Assembly: GCA_949316495.1 (NCBI GenBank) | Contig: OX439000.1 | Span: forward strand, 53,727,720-53,791,719 | DNA from: Amphiduros pacificus | Taxonomy: Eukaryota; Annelida; Polychaeta; Phyllodocida; Hesionidae | DNA: 64,000 nucleotides | Direction: 5' to 3' | Part shown: positions 33,317 to 46,100 of the stretch, piece after piece | How the letters are laid out: every line of letters starts with the position of its first letter | Numbering within the stretch: the stretch's first letter is position 1 | Notes under the pieces: generated by a model | Databases searched by the model: none | What the model was told of the DNA's origin: nothing | What the model saw: only the letters and a program-made list of their open reading frames with translations | Made by a program: the position numbers and the translations under genes

Positions 33317-33428
33317 TTAAGCATACGGTCTTCTATCGATGTGAACAGTTTTTACCCAGTTTTGAAAGGTTTTATGAAAATCGGGAGTGAAAAGCATGAA
33401 AATGTCCGGATTTGATTGCCGGTCACTG

Positions 33429-35360
33429 GAAATTTGGTGAAGAAAAATAAAATTAATACCTCCATAATCAGTCAAACCTGAGAGCAATAATAAATTATAT
33501 TGCTCTCAGGTCAAACAAGGAGAACAGTTATTTTTTATTTGTAAAGCCCTAAATTGTTTTGAAACCAAAAAACGTCAAATATTTTTGTCTTGTGCTTATA
33601 TGGCATCATTATAACAATACTGAAGGCAGCAACTATTATGTCCCCTTTGATCTCAGGATGTTGTGTCTCCATAATTATTCCAAGGTAGTAATAATTTAAA
33701 GAGGTCAGGGTCAAATAAAAGTCAGATATCAAACTATAAAGACTTGGTCTATGTGATAAATACATGCATTCTCAATTAGTAATGACACACTGAGAAATAT
33801 ATAATCCCTTGAGAATTGTTCCAATAAGATTAATTTGAGGTAAAATTGATTATTTTTGGCATTTGGCCTTGACCCATTGACCTTGACAAAACCCATGTCA
33901 ATGAATAGGTTTTGTGATATGCAAAATATGTGAGCAAAACCATAACAAGGTTTTGAATGTAATTTCCTTTTTGAAAACGATATTTATATTTCTCCATCCC
34001 CTAAATATCAAATGGCCTGGCCATAAATCTCACCAAATATCATGTACTAAAGATAGGTTTGATTATGAAAATCTAATGTGTTGTTGGCAATCTTTGTTTC
34101 CAAGAGAAAAGATTAATGACCTTGACTTTGACCTCTGACCTTGAAAATGTTTTGTTTCACCAACATCAAGGGTCCTGAGTATATATTTCCTCTTGTCCAA
34201 TTCTTATGTGATGTAAAAGTCTTGTGCTTTTGTATCACTTGCACACCTTTTGAATAGCAAATACTTGTCCGGTTGACAAACTTTTTTCACCAAAATATCA
34301 TATTTTTCATTTTAGCACGTCTATTCTAAGACCAAAAATTGTGACATTGCTCCTTCAACTAAATGAAAAAGTGCACCATTATGGCCCACCAAAGCCAATT
34401 AAATAGATAACATATATTGGTTCATAACAGATATTGGGATCAATGTTAATTGATACACATGAAAACATCATGTATTGGTCTTTTAGGACTAACCCCTTAG
34501 CCAATTGCTGCTGCATTAGACCTCATCACTGCCCAATGATACAAAATTAGAAGTCAAATCAGAAATTACCAAATGGTATCTAAAGTTGACATTTATTTGA
34601 ATTATTTCATTCACAAAAGCACAATTACTTGAGTTTGCAAAGCATTTGTCAAAAATCTAGTCCAGCTAACAAAATCCAGTCCAGCTAATAATGCATGGCT
34701 TAGTTACAGACTGGTAGAGTAGTTATTCTCAAAATTATTTTCCAAATTGACAATATCTTTTCTTAAAATGTTATCCCAAATATTTTTTTCCATTTTTAAC
34801 TTCAACTTTCAATCTAGATTAAGTAAAATTGATCAAATGTTACAAGCAAAGTAAAAATAAATTTGAAAGATAGAATTATATTTTAGCATTTGACATATAA
34901 ACATTTGAAATCTTTTTTGAAGCTATTCCAATTCAAACTATGGGGGACATTATTTTTGGCAGGAAAAAGGAACATTGGAAGGCACTGTCCCTTAAGTTAA
35001 TTATGTTTTTGCCAGCTAAACACTTGTTGAATTAACACTGATCATCTCTTTAACTCTTTCCATTTGCCTGTTTATAAGGAGTAAATGGCTTTATCTCCGG
35101 CGGGGAGGATGCCATCCTGTCCACCCAGTCTTTACTGAACACATTTTCTGGGCTATTTCTCAGCAGCCAAAATAAGCAGCCAATTCACATTTATTTTTAA
35201 AGGATTGGTGTGCAATGTCACATTATATTGACCATTTTATCTTTGGCCATATATTCATCCTATGCTTTAACCCCTAACGGACGGAAAGGATGGCAACATC
35301 CACCCGCCAACGGATGGGAAGGACGTTAACGTCCCCATTGTTCTGGCTTGATGATGTCAT
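33429..35360. other. Intergenic DNA with hairpin and family G fragment
   Basis: 33478-33508 is the CTGAGAGCAAT hairpin also seen at 7828. 33860-34160 contains 'cttgacccattgaccttgac' and 'gaccttgactttgacctctg' in a family-G-like context. The rest is AT-rich DNA without recognised features. Confidence 0.5.
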
Positions 35361-35361
35361 T

Positions 35362-35490
35362 TGTAACATTCTGAAGGGCTGTAACTTGTTACAATGTAAT
35401 CATGATAATGATGTCAGACTGCCTTAATTGTGAACTTTTGACCCCAGTACTTCATTTAGCATATTGAACAATCATGGTTATAAATTTTTA
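35362..35490 (+). repeat. Dispersed repeat shared with 1028-1165
   Basis: Same block order as 1028-1165, beginning 'taacattctgaagggctg'. Nothing is recognised between 35491 and 36960. Confidence 0.65.
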
Positions 35491-37006
35491 CCTTGCAGTC
35501 ATGTGGTCAACTACATGGAATTAAAGGGCTCAACACTAATTTTAAGAGATTGTCATTTTCAATACTTTACATGCTTCGTTCTTTTGTGTCTGGACTGACA
35601 TATTCATTTTTATTCGTTCATCTAAAATATATTGAAGAATGTTGTTGTGTACAATTATACTTACTATCGAACTATTCTTCAAGTGCAACTAGATGTGACC
35701 ATTTAGTTTCTAAACATCTATTTTGAATTTGAAGAACAGTCAATTTTGAACCCTGGTTTTTGCATGTCAGCCAGTCACATATAAGTGACCCCCTCAGAGT
35801 CAATGTATCCCAATTAGGGGTAATACGGTAGATTAAAAGACAAGAAAACCTTCACAAATTGTGGATCAGCAAATTAAATTTCATCAATATGAACACAAAT
35901 ATAACATGAAAAGAAGGCTTTTCATTTTAGTACTTTCACTCTGGTCAAATTTTCTAAAATTGTAATAATCTTGTTGGTTGCAGCCATTTTAACAGGTAGA
36001 AAATTAATCACACTTGGCCTTTATATGGTACAGGTTTGAGGATTATAATCTTGATTGTTTTTTTGGAAGAATATAACATACCATAAAAAGTTATTTAAAT
36101 CCAAAGTCACAAGCTTTTAACAATTACAAATATTCAAACATGCTTTATGGTAGTCATGACACCTTCATCCATGCTGATTACAAAAAGTAATAAGAAAGTT
36201 CATATAATATTTTCTTCAAAGTGCAGACTGTGCTTCAATTGCAGTCATTTTGAAACTTGTTTCAACCTTGATGTAACAAATTTAACTATGAAAAGGCCAG
36301 ATTCTGAATTGTAGACCGCCCATGTGAGCAGTAATAGGGAAATGTCAGATTTTTGGAGTAAAATACTCGAAAATACAACAGGGTCTTAGGTCAACTGGAT
36401 GGTTTGAAAAGGGTCACTGACAAGGATTAAATGACTGAAGTTTGAAATGGGGTTTGTGTTTGTCTTTAAGAAAGAGAAAATGATCATGTCCCTGGAAGGC
36501 CCCTTATTTTTCACTCTGTCATTCCTTCACACTATCACAACATCCATCTGATTTTTGATATTTGAGCATCTAATTTTGATAGCTTAGCTGTTATTCGGTT
36601 ATGGGTTACAGTTGGAAAATTTCAAACAAATTAATAATTATTCTAGACCAAATGGCATTTTTTCTTTCCCCATCCTTTCCAGAAAACAAAGCCTCCACAC
36701 AGTGCCTTTTACACAGTACATCAATGTTTTACCCTCTGCCATATATTCAATACAATTAAAGATGTTCTTGGGATTACTTCCATTACTGTACATTACTTTA
36801 TTCCAATAAAACTGACCATAGGCCTTGAGATATTTTTGTCTTCAGATTTCTTTCTAATTGACTTGCAATGCAATTTGAGTCTATGGAATAATGCTTCTCT
36901 CTTCTTAGCCAGCTGGTCACATTTTTATCACACACTAAAGAGGTTAGAATCTTTTCATTGTTATGTGTTCTATCCTGAGAGCAATAAAATTATTGCTCAT
37001 AGTTCT

Positions 37007-37245
37007 TTTTTGTTTGTTTGTTTGTTTGGGGTTTTACATCACTTTCAACATTATTTCAGTCATTTCGTGATGAGACCTACTTGTAGCAGATATAGTGCTG
37101 CCTCACTGAATTGTCATGTCGCAGGTCCTTGACATGACAACTCACCCGGTCACAGATTTACAAGGACAACGGGTTAACCCTTTAGGCACGGGCCTCAGCT
37201 CATATGGGAAATTGAATCATGAGTTCAATCTCGGCAGGGCCGGGG
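37007..37245 (-). mobile_element. tRNA-derived SINE, 5'-truncated, with target-site duplication
   Basis: Inverse of the 25653 SINE from its tail to just past the B box; the A-box half is missing. The 14-bp 'ttgctcatagttct' flanks it at 36993-37006 and 37246-37259. It has landed in the right arm of the CTGAGAGCAAT hairpin (36972 on). Truncation at the tRNA end fits incomplete reverse transcription. Confidence 0.9.
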
Positions 37246-37553
37246 TTGCTCATAGTTCTAACATCCACAATCTACAGTGGCATACTTGGCATGAAAACAC
37301 TTCGTGAATGAATGAGAACAAAGAAAAGCTTTAAATACCCCAAATTTTCAGACTTGATTTAACTTTAAAGACTCCATTCAACTTTAAAGACTCCATTCAA
37401 CTTTTAAAACTTTTATCTTTCATTTCTTCACATTCAGTATTGAGATTCTAACATGGGCAATGAACAATATCATACTTTACATGTCATGCATGAATGAGCA
37501 CTCAAGAAACAAATTGGGTTGTAATTTTGATGTGTGAATTTACATTGCATGGA

Positions 37554-37811
37554 AGCCCTGTGATCCAAAGGTCATGGGTTCAATCCCCAGCCATGCTGAT
37601 ATTGATATTGATGAGACAATTTATTAATTGAGCTGAGGCCCATGTCTAAAGGATTTACCCATTGTCCTTGTAAATCTGACACGGTGGATTGTCATGTCAA
37701 GGACCTACGACACGACAATTCGGTGAGGCAGCACTATATCTGCTACAAGTAGGTCTCATCACGAAATGACTGAAATAATGTTGAAAGTGATGTAAAACCC
37801 CAAACAAACAA
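37554..37811 (+). mobile_element. tRNA-derived SINE, 5'-truncated copy
   Basis: Runs from 'gtgatccaaaggtcatgggt' and the B box 'gggttcaatcccc' through the body to the 'aaaccccaaacaaacaaa' tail. It lacks the A-box half and is more diverged than 25653. Confidence 0.85.
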
Positions 37812-38594
37812 ATTAGCAGTAACATATTTTCCTTTGCTGTGATTGGTAGAGACTGACTTGTAAACAAATGCACATGGCCAGCACCAGGATAAGACCAATC
37901 ACAGGGCAGTAGAATCCGTGTGCAGATTTCTGCTTTGTATACAGGAAGTGACATCATGATGGATGATTGGCTCCACACAGTTAGCCCAGATTATGCAGAT
38001 TCTCAGCCAATGAGCCGGCAGGTGTTGACCTCAAGGTCACTGCACTGAGGTCAGTGGTGACATCACTAAGATTTGAAAGAATCTGAATCTTCACCTCTAT
38101 ATCTGCCTTTGTATAAAAGAAGTCAGCAGAGCTAAAAACAGATCAAGATTACAGTCGTCAGCTGCTGTATGGCCATAATAAGATGTTGCACGGTATTGCA
38201 TTTTTTAAATGTTATTCTCAGCCAATTAATAGCTGGGATTCATCTCCTGACAGTGATACATATCACCAATGAATAGCTAAAAATACACCCTTATCGTAAC
38301 AGCAGATGAAGTCCGTACAGCCACGGGCCCCATACATGTTTATATTCCAGGCCATTATTTCCATGTACATACATATTAATTTACACGATTGTGGATAGAG
38401 AGGTATTGGATGAGTCAGTTCATACAGGATTAGTCACAATTCCTACCACACTGCCCATTGTTTGACACACAGATATGACATTATACATTAACGTTCAGCT
38501 TATTCTTTAATGAAACTTCAACATTTGAGAAAACACAGTCAGCCATTTGATTTGTCATTTCCTGTAATGACATCATACTCAGCAGTAACAAGGA

Positions 38595-38780
38595 ATACAG
38601 GCCGTGGCACCAGATTATTAGCACCAGTGATGATCCAAAGGTCATGGACTTGATCCCCGGCTGTGCCCAGATTGAATTCACAATACAATTTCCCATATGT
38701 GCTGAGGCCCAAGCAGAAGGGTTAACCTGTTGTCCTTGTAAATCTGTGACTGGGTGGATTGTCATGTCAAGGACCTTTGA
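38595..38780 (+). mobile_element. tRNA-derived SINE, fragment without tail
   Basis: Begins 'aggccgtggcaccagattat' and follows the SINE to 'attgtcatgtcaaggacctt', where it passes directly into a family G fragment ('cttgaccttgaattcaaaat'). The tRNA-like head has internal losses. Confidence 0.75.
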
Positions 38781-38844
38781 CCTTAACATCTTGACCTTGA
38801 ATTCAAAATTTGTGTACATGCAACATCTTAACTATTAAAAGTGA

Positions 38845-39775
38845 ATAAGCATCTGGTGAAAATGGACAGTGACCTTGACATATTTTTCAAGGTCACAGAC
38901 AATTAGGTGAAATCCCAAAAATTGCTCAAATTGAAGATCAAATGATGGCAGCTTTATGAGATTTAACACACATAAGCACCTGGTGAAGACCTCAGACATT
39001 TTTTATGAAGTGTGACCTTCACGGACAATTACCGGTATGTGAAATTCCAAGAATTTTGATAACTCAAGAACAAATGATGGCAGCTTTATGAGACTTGACA
39101 CACATAAGCATCTGGTGAAGATCTCAAACTTTTTTTGATGGAGCATGACCATCACCTACTTTTCAAGGTCACCGGGACAACTGTATCATGAAATTCCCAT
39201 CATTGCGATAACTTGAAAACAAATGATGGCAACTTGACACACATAAGCAACCGGTGAAAACCCCGGACAAGTTTGATGGATGGTGACATTCACCTTCTTT
39301 TTAATGTCACAGGGACAATTTTGTGAAATCCCAAGCATCACGATAACTCAAGAACAAATTATAGCAACTTAATGAGATTTGACACACACAAGCAACTTAT
39401 GAAGACATTACCTTCACTCACTTTTCAAGGTCACAGGGACAATTATATGAAATCCTCATCAAATGATGCATAAGAATTGACACACCTAAGCATCTGGTGA
39501 AGACCCCAGATGAGTTTGATGGTTGGTGACCTTCACTTGCTTTTCAAGGTCACAGGCTCATCATCTCAATAATTCTAGCGTAAATGATGACAGTTTCATG
39601 ATGCTTGACACACATAAGCTATCAAAGAGAGTAGATGTGCACTATAATGTTTTTTTTACCCCTGCATCAATTTGCCTTGGTGCAGTGATGTTTTGTTTGA
39701 ACTTAAATATTGTGCGAAGCAAATGTTGTACAGTAAGTGACCAGGGCTGAGGGTTCATGCATCTCTGATGCCTAT
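38845..39775 (+). mobile_element. Tandem-repeat-bearing element T, second large copy, lacking the hairpin start
   Basis: Several ~143-bp units with 'aaatgatggcagctttatga' and 'gacacacataagca' precede the tail 'ccctgcatcaatttgccttg' and 'gggctgagggttcatgcatc'. The units are more degenerate than at 8885. It lies upstream of the ABHD2-like gene. Confidence 0.75.
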
Positions 39776-40117
39776 GTTTGCATTTATAAGAGTTATGGTA
39801 GTAGGGAAATAGAGATGTGTTGCAAGGAACATGTATATTGTCTGTTCAACTTTTGACAAAAATAACAACCTTGATAAAAACCTTTTTTCCAATAACATAC
39901 CATAAAAAAACAGGATTTGGTTTGATTTTTATGTTATTTGTTATTTTCTTTTAAATGTGATGAAATATATCGAGAATTGATAAATTTAAATGACATTTTA
40001 ACTGAAACTATCTATTTTCACCAAAGAAAAGAGTATTCAGGGAAATATTGAACAAGCTTCTTTTTTAAGGCCTTATTAATAGACTTGATTTGCATGGCTT
40101 GTTTGTGTTTTTCACAG

Positions 40118-43100
40118 ATTGGGGAATACCAATGTATTTATCAGTTTGGAAGACTCCAGCATGTTTGTGGTGCTGTTCCTGTTTGGATTTGTAGTGGTGC
40201 TGTATGTTGCAGTACGTCTTCTACATCTCAATGTGCCATCCCAGCCCCCTTTACTATTCTACAAAGACAACAACTTTAACAGGACAATATTGTCCACATG
40301 TAACCTACTCACTCAAGTGTAAGTACACCCCCACTTTCCACTTAACAGTACATAAAACAAGTTTTATATAATTAATAAATTATGTTATTAACAATATGAT
40401 ACAATTATAAAATGATGATAATAATTATTTAAAAAGATATTTTATTGATAGCAAGTGATTAGAAGCATTGTAAAACAGTTTCACACCAATGCTTAACAAG
40501 GCAAAGCTCATTTCAAGTGATATCATGTCACAAAGCACTGGTAATTATTGTTTTGTTGATGTAAAAGTTAAATAATGGAAGTATGATGGGTGTAGACCTT
40601 CACCTACTTTTCAATGTCACAGGCCCATCATCTCAATACTTCTAGAGTAAATGATGACAGCTTCATGATGCTTGACACACAAGCTATCAAAGAGAGTAGA
40701 TGTGCACTATTATGTTTTTTTTTGCTAATGTTTGTTTTGCCTTTGGGGCTGAATGTTCGAGGTTTTGAAATGATTAAGCTGGAAGTCTATGGAGCATACC
40801 CCGATTATCGGTCCATGGCAGCCATGTTTTTGGCTCAAAATTTCTGCTTACACCGTCAGATGGCGCTTTTGTTTCAGAAGTGATTTGTGAGTGTAGGTAC
40901 GTAGAGTAAGAAGATTTTCGTGGATTTTGCCTTGGATTTTACCAAGGCATTTTGTTAACTTACGCGAGCTTGATTTTTTGTATACAGGGTTTAAGACCAA
41001 GAATGAAGTCTATATTATAAGAAAGGCTCTGTTCTGAGAGACCTAGTATACTATAATTGAATGGAGACGACCAGAGCAAATCCACACATCACCCAGGGGG
41101 GATACTCTCATAATTTTAACCCATGGAGGCTAGGATGGAATTGAAAAACCCAGAATCTGATTTATGACTGACTTAAATTTTGATACAAGGGATGATACAA
41201 AGTTTAAAAAAATGATACCCTGACTGTGGGGTGATCCAATAAGAAAATGATACACTGTTTTTTTTAGTTCTATGATAGTAACCCCCACGGTCCAGCCGAT
41301 GTACACATGTTAGAAATTTATAGCAGTGTTGACAGCTGTGTTGAATTTCAACACTGTAGGGTTTAGATCCAGGGTTCAGGTCACACGTGTCTCGACCTCC
41401 ACCACAGGCAGCCAGAGCAAATCACTACTTTTATATATAACGGTAGGTTAATACTTTGTAACAAATAAACACTTTTAACATTTTGAAAGACAGTGGGATT
41501 ACAAGATGACATGTGAGACACAACATTCAGCTCAATTTCAATTAGTGGTGGGTATTACAACACAGAATTTTGGAGAATATGTACTTCTGAGGGGCCTGCA
41601 GATCTCAGACCTGGCGGTCAGTGTCACAGACCAGACTGGCGGACATCTCAACTGCATAAATAAACATAGAATTTAAATTTTTCAAACGTAGAATATATTC
41701 CAGTCCATTACTTTTATATAGGTTAACAGTTAATATATAAGACTGAGACAGAGAGGGGCTGGGGACTTTCACTCTCTGGCAACCTGTGATATTAACTACC
41801 TTAGTCATCATGGCTTCCGGCACATCACTTTTGCCGTGAAAACAAATAATCACTTTTAACATTTTGAAAGACAGTGGAATTACAAGATAACATGTGAGAC
41901 ACAACATTTAGCTCAATTGCGATTAGTGGTGGGTATTATAACACAGAATTTTGGAGCGATATGTACTTCTGAGGGGCCTGTGGATCACACACCTGCCTGT
42001 CAGTGTCACAGACTGGCAGACATCTCAACTGCATAAATAAACATAGAATTGATATGGAAATATATTTCCATATCAAGTACATATTAAGTCAATTGTGGAC
42101 TGCAGATATGTTTCCAAAATATTTATAGTCTCCTCAGCAGATTCTAGATTAATACTGGGCTCTCCAAGTAAAGGCAGCTAAAATGCAGTTTTAGGAGACC
42201 ACACCCAATACAAGCTTTATTTTAGCAGCCAAAAGTCAAATATTGTGTCACATGAAATAACATGGTCAATTAGTCAGATTTTTTCTTGGGCAAGGCTGAT
42301 ATTATGTTAATGCGATTAAGTCATAAGGATTGCTCAGATTGTTTTCATATTGCACAGGCAAATTGTGTTTATCAATATCTTAGACGAGTTTGATAATGGT
42401 TGTTATTGGATGAATTCTATTGCCATGGTAATTACCGGTACATGGTAAGTGAAAATCTTGTGCCAGGGATTGCTCAGATCCTTTTCATATTGCACAGGCA
42501 CATTGTATATATCGATATCTCAGACAAGTTTGATAATGGCTGTGATTGGATGATTTCTGTTGCCATGGTAACCACTTGTTAGTATTAATGTCAATGATGA
42601 ATTTTGTGCAAGTCATAAATTCATGTGACCTGATCTGAAACGCTTCTTAACATGATGAGCTTGTCAGTGCATTATCAAATTTATACCATAAAATGTTATC
42701 GCAGTCTCAAAATGATGTGCTGGTGTTGGTGACTTTTACCTAAATTTTAAGGTTGTGACACAATCTCTGAAAATGCCTATAAAAGAAAACAGTGCAACCA
42801 TAAGCTAATCTCCAGTGCCATGGACGGCAATTGACCACAGAATCCCACTATTATGAAATAAGTTGAAAAACACCTGCAAAGGAAAAATATTCAGCATATT
42901 GCAAAACATATTAAAATATTAACACACTGCTGGCATTAAGTTATTCTTTAACTTTCTTATTTGCAGGTATGTTCCCACTTTAATCTGGGGGAAAAGTGGC
43001 CATTTACAAACCATTATATATGGAAAATTGGGTCGTGTAAACTCTCCTTTTCCAAGTGGTCAGAGAATCAGTAAGATGATGAGAGATGGTGCAACTATGA

Positions 43101-46100
43101 CATTTGATATATTTGAGCCACAAATACAACACCCTTCCGGAGGTAAATGATATATAACTTGTTGAGACACTGCAAAACAACGCTCTGAGTAATCAGTCTG
43201 TTTACCAAACTGTCTGCCTGACATTTCATTTCTGAGGACTTATGTCCTGGTGTGTTAAATTCTGTCATGCAAGCATGGCTCATAAAAGTAACAAATGCTA
43301 ATTGACATGTCACATGTTTATTCCACCGATAACTCATTCTTTTCTTCCAAGGATTCTAAAGCTGATTTATTTTTATTAGCTCTTCTTGAAGGGGAAAATG
43401 TCTGTCTGTCTGTCAGTCCATCTGTCTGTCAACATTTCTTTAAAAATCTTCTTCTCCAAATCTACCAGTAATACCGGTACATGTTTCATATTTTACATAG
43501 AGAAAGCTAAAGAGGTGAAGATTCCTTCAAATCTTAGTGATGTCCTTAGTACAATGACTGCGGGGTCACACATTTTGTAAGGAGCATATCTCAGCAATCA
43601 CTCATAGGAGTAAATTAAAACATGGTATACGTAGCTATGCCTCATCATACAATTTTAGTCATGTGAACTTTGACCTTGACATCTTGACCTTGAATTCAAA
43701 ATTTGTGTACATGTACATGCATCATCTCAACTGTTAAAAGTGAATAAAAAGTAGTTCATATTCGTTATATATCAACACTTCGTCAAACACCATATACATT
43801 TTTTACAGATTTGACCTTTGACCTTGATACTGTGACCTTGACCTTTGTATTATTGCGCAGGCCATATCTCATGGACGATGTACTGGAGATGCTTTAGAAA
43901 TATTGTCCATGCACTGTTCGCCAAATGATTTTGACCCACATGAGACAATATGTCTGACATTAAGCCAGTCAACATCAAAAATTTATCTTCAACATCAGAC
44001 ATTTCAAGGCATATGCCCTTGAATCATTTGTCAGAAGTTACTGTTGGACTGGAACTGTATCGTAGTTGTGATTTTGTAACAGCAAAGAATAAGGTAGGCA
44101 ACCAGAGAAATGAAAGTCTGAAGCATCCAGTTTTTCTTAAGAGGTGTGTGATTTCTGTGCATATCCTATAAATGGGTGAAAAGCAACTGGACCTGAAGAG
44201 CCTGCAGAAAGTTTGCAAGTTACACAGTTCATGTGTTTCCATTTAAGTCAGCATAGCTATCAACCAATCGGGTTATGTTCTGTGTATGCATTTATTGCTA
44301 AAATATCAATGTATTCCCCTCACAGCAATGAGAATGGAGTCCTCATATCAGCTAACAGGTCTGCAAACTTATTCCAGAATCGATTGTACTTGACACAAGA
44401 GACATCTGGTGGATCACAAATGGTAAAACTCAAGCAGTGAGAATTGGAGCCATATATTGCACAATCAGAACAATATTACCATTACATTTGTTGAATGTAT
44501 GTGAAGTTCTCTTCTCCGCCCCAATTCTATCATCAGATGTTTAGGTGGAGATTATTATAAATTAAACATAGGTTTTCAAGCAGACAGAGATAATAATAAA
44601 AAAATCAACCAAGGTTCCTCTCTTAAACACTCTTAAACATGTCCCTCACACATTGATATACCATGACCCTCACAGGACTTTTAAACCCAAGAATGCATGT
44701 AAACCTAAGCCAAACAATAGAGACCCAGCCAATGAGACAGTTAGCTCCTGGCTGAAAATTTCTACATTTTCTAGAAAGATCTCCCAAATTACCTCTTAGT
44801 ACTCATTATGGGCAAACTACAAGATATGTGTGAAAAGAAAAGATTGACTTGAAAGTGAATGCTTCTCTTCTTCCACTATAACACCTTGCATATAATCAAC
44901 TAGAAATTAAGATACCCAAGGTTCACCAAATAATAGTTGATGGTTTAAAGACTAGCATATTTACTCGAATATAAGATGACTCGTGTATAAGACGGGCCCC
45001 CCCCCCCCCCCCCCCCCAGCCTCTCATTAAGTTTTTTGATTTCATTAAAGTTGACTGGACAGTCCCAGCTCAAATTTACAGTAAAATTTTAACAGGCTTG
45101 ATTAAAAATTCAGAAAATGATATTTTTCTGTGCTTTATGCAATCTTTATTAGAAGGTAGAACATATACATATAAATAAATTTTCAAATTAACTTGCTCTC
45201 CATTTGTATATTTCAGGGGATTATACTCTTGTCATATGCCCTGGTATTGCCAACAGTAGTGAGAGTTTATACATTTGTACATGTGTACATTATGCTCAAA
45301 ACCAGGGATACAGAGTGGCAGTCCTCAACCATCTTGGTGCCCTCAAAAGTCAGAAACTCACAGCACCAAGAATATTCACATATGGTAAGTTAAAATTTAT
45401 TATGTTCCCTAAAAGTATTTTGAATCATGAGTTCCATAAGACTACCCAGCTTTACTAGGCCTCTTCAATATATATACTGAACCCGATGCAAAGGAGAGTA
45501 CCATAAGACTAGTGTCTTAAGGAAATTCCACTCTAAAGATACAAATGATTTTTGTGCTTCATATTGACGAGAAATAATATTACTGATTGTTTCCACCTGT
45601 AACCGAACAAAATAAAACATAATCAACATTTGTGAAAATATTAGACCTGCCTGTGGATGATAATGTGTATAATGTCATTTCCCATTTGGACACATTTTTA
45701 CCCTCAGCCTCTGATGTATTGCAGTACTCCTGGCGTATATATGTGTGTGTATGTGTGTGTGTGTGTATGTGTAGCAAACATCCTTGTCATCATGATCATG
45801 AGCTGTCTGCAGACCAAATGATAAGAATAGGTTTGATCTCACCCATGTGTGTAAATATAGTATTACTATATGCTAAGGGCATTAAAACTCTTGCACTGTA
45901 TTTCTATCAATCTTAAGTATCAATTTAGATTAAAAATATTTTGGGACATCCTAAAATTTTAAGGATATGAACCATACATTATTAAGAAATTGCAATTCTT
46001 ACTTTATGCTTCCTTGAAACATTTATTTCACGGAGTTGAAATTTGTGTTCCAAGAGAAATGAGAAAAAAATGGTGATTGGGTGGTGGAACACCCTGTCAA

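Larger units (their letters stand above)
31367..33428. mobile_element. Outer inverted-repeat element with three TTAA MITEs inside
   Basis: 'CAGTGACCGGCAA' begins at 31367 and its inverse TTGCCGGTCACTG ends at 33428; inner 'tccgaaac' and 'atgtccgga' agree loosely. Removing the nested MITEs would leave about 460 bp. A target-site duplication could not be fixed, so the superfamily is open. Bases 31405-31545 also resemble, inverted, the direct repeats at 41460-42051. Confidence 0.6.

Noticed and set aside
38111-38119. TATAAAAG as a TATA box for the ABHD2-like gene
   Set aside because: The octamer is alone in AT-rich DNA 2 kb before the first recognised exon, without transcript or initiator evidence.
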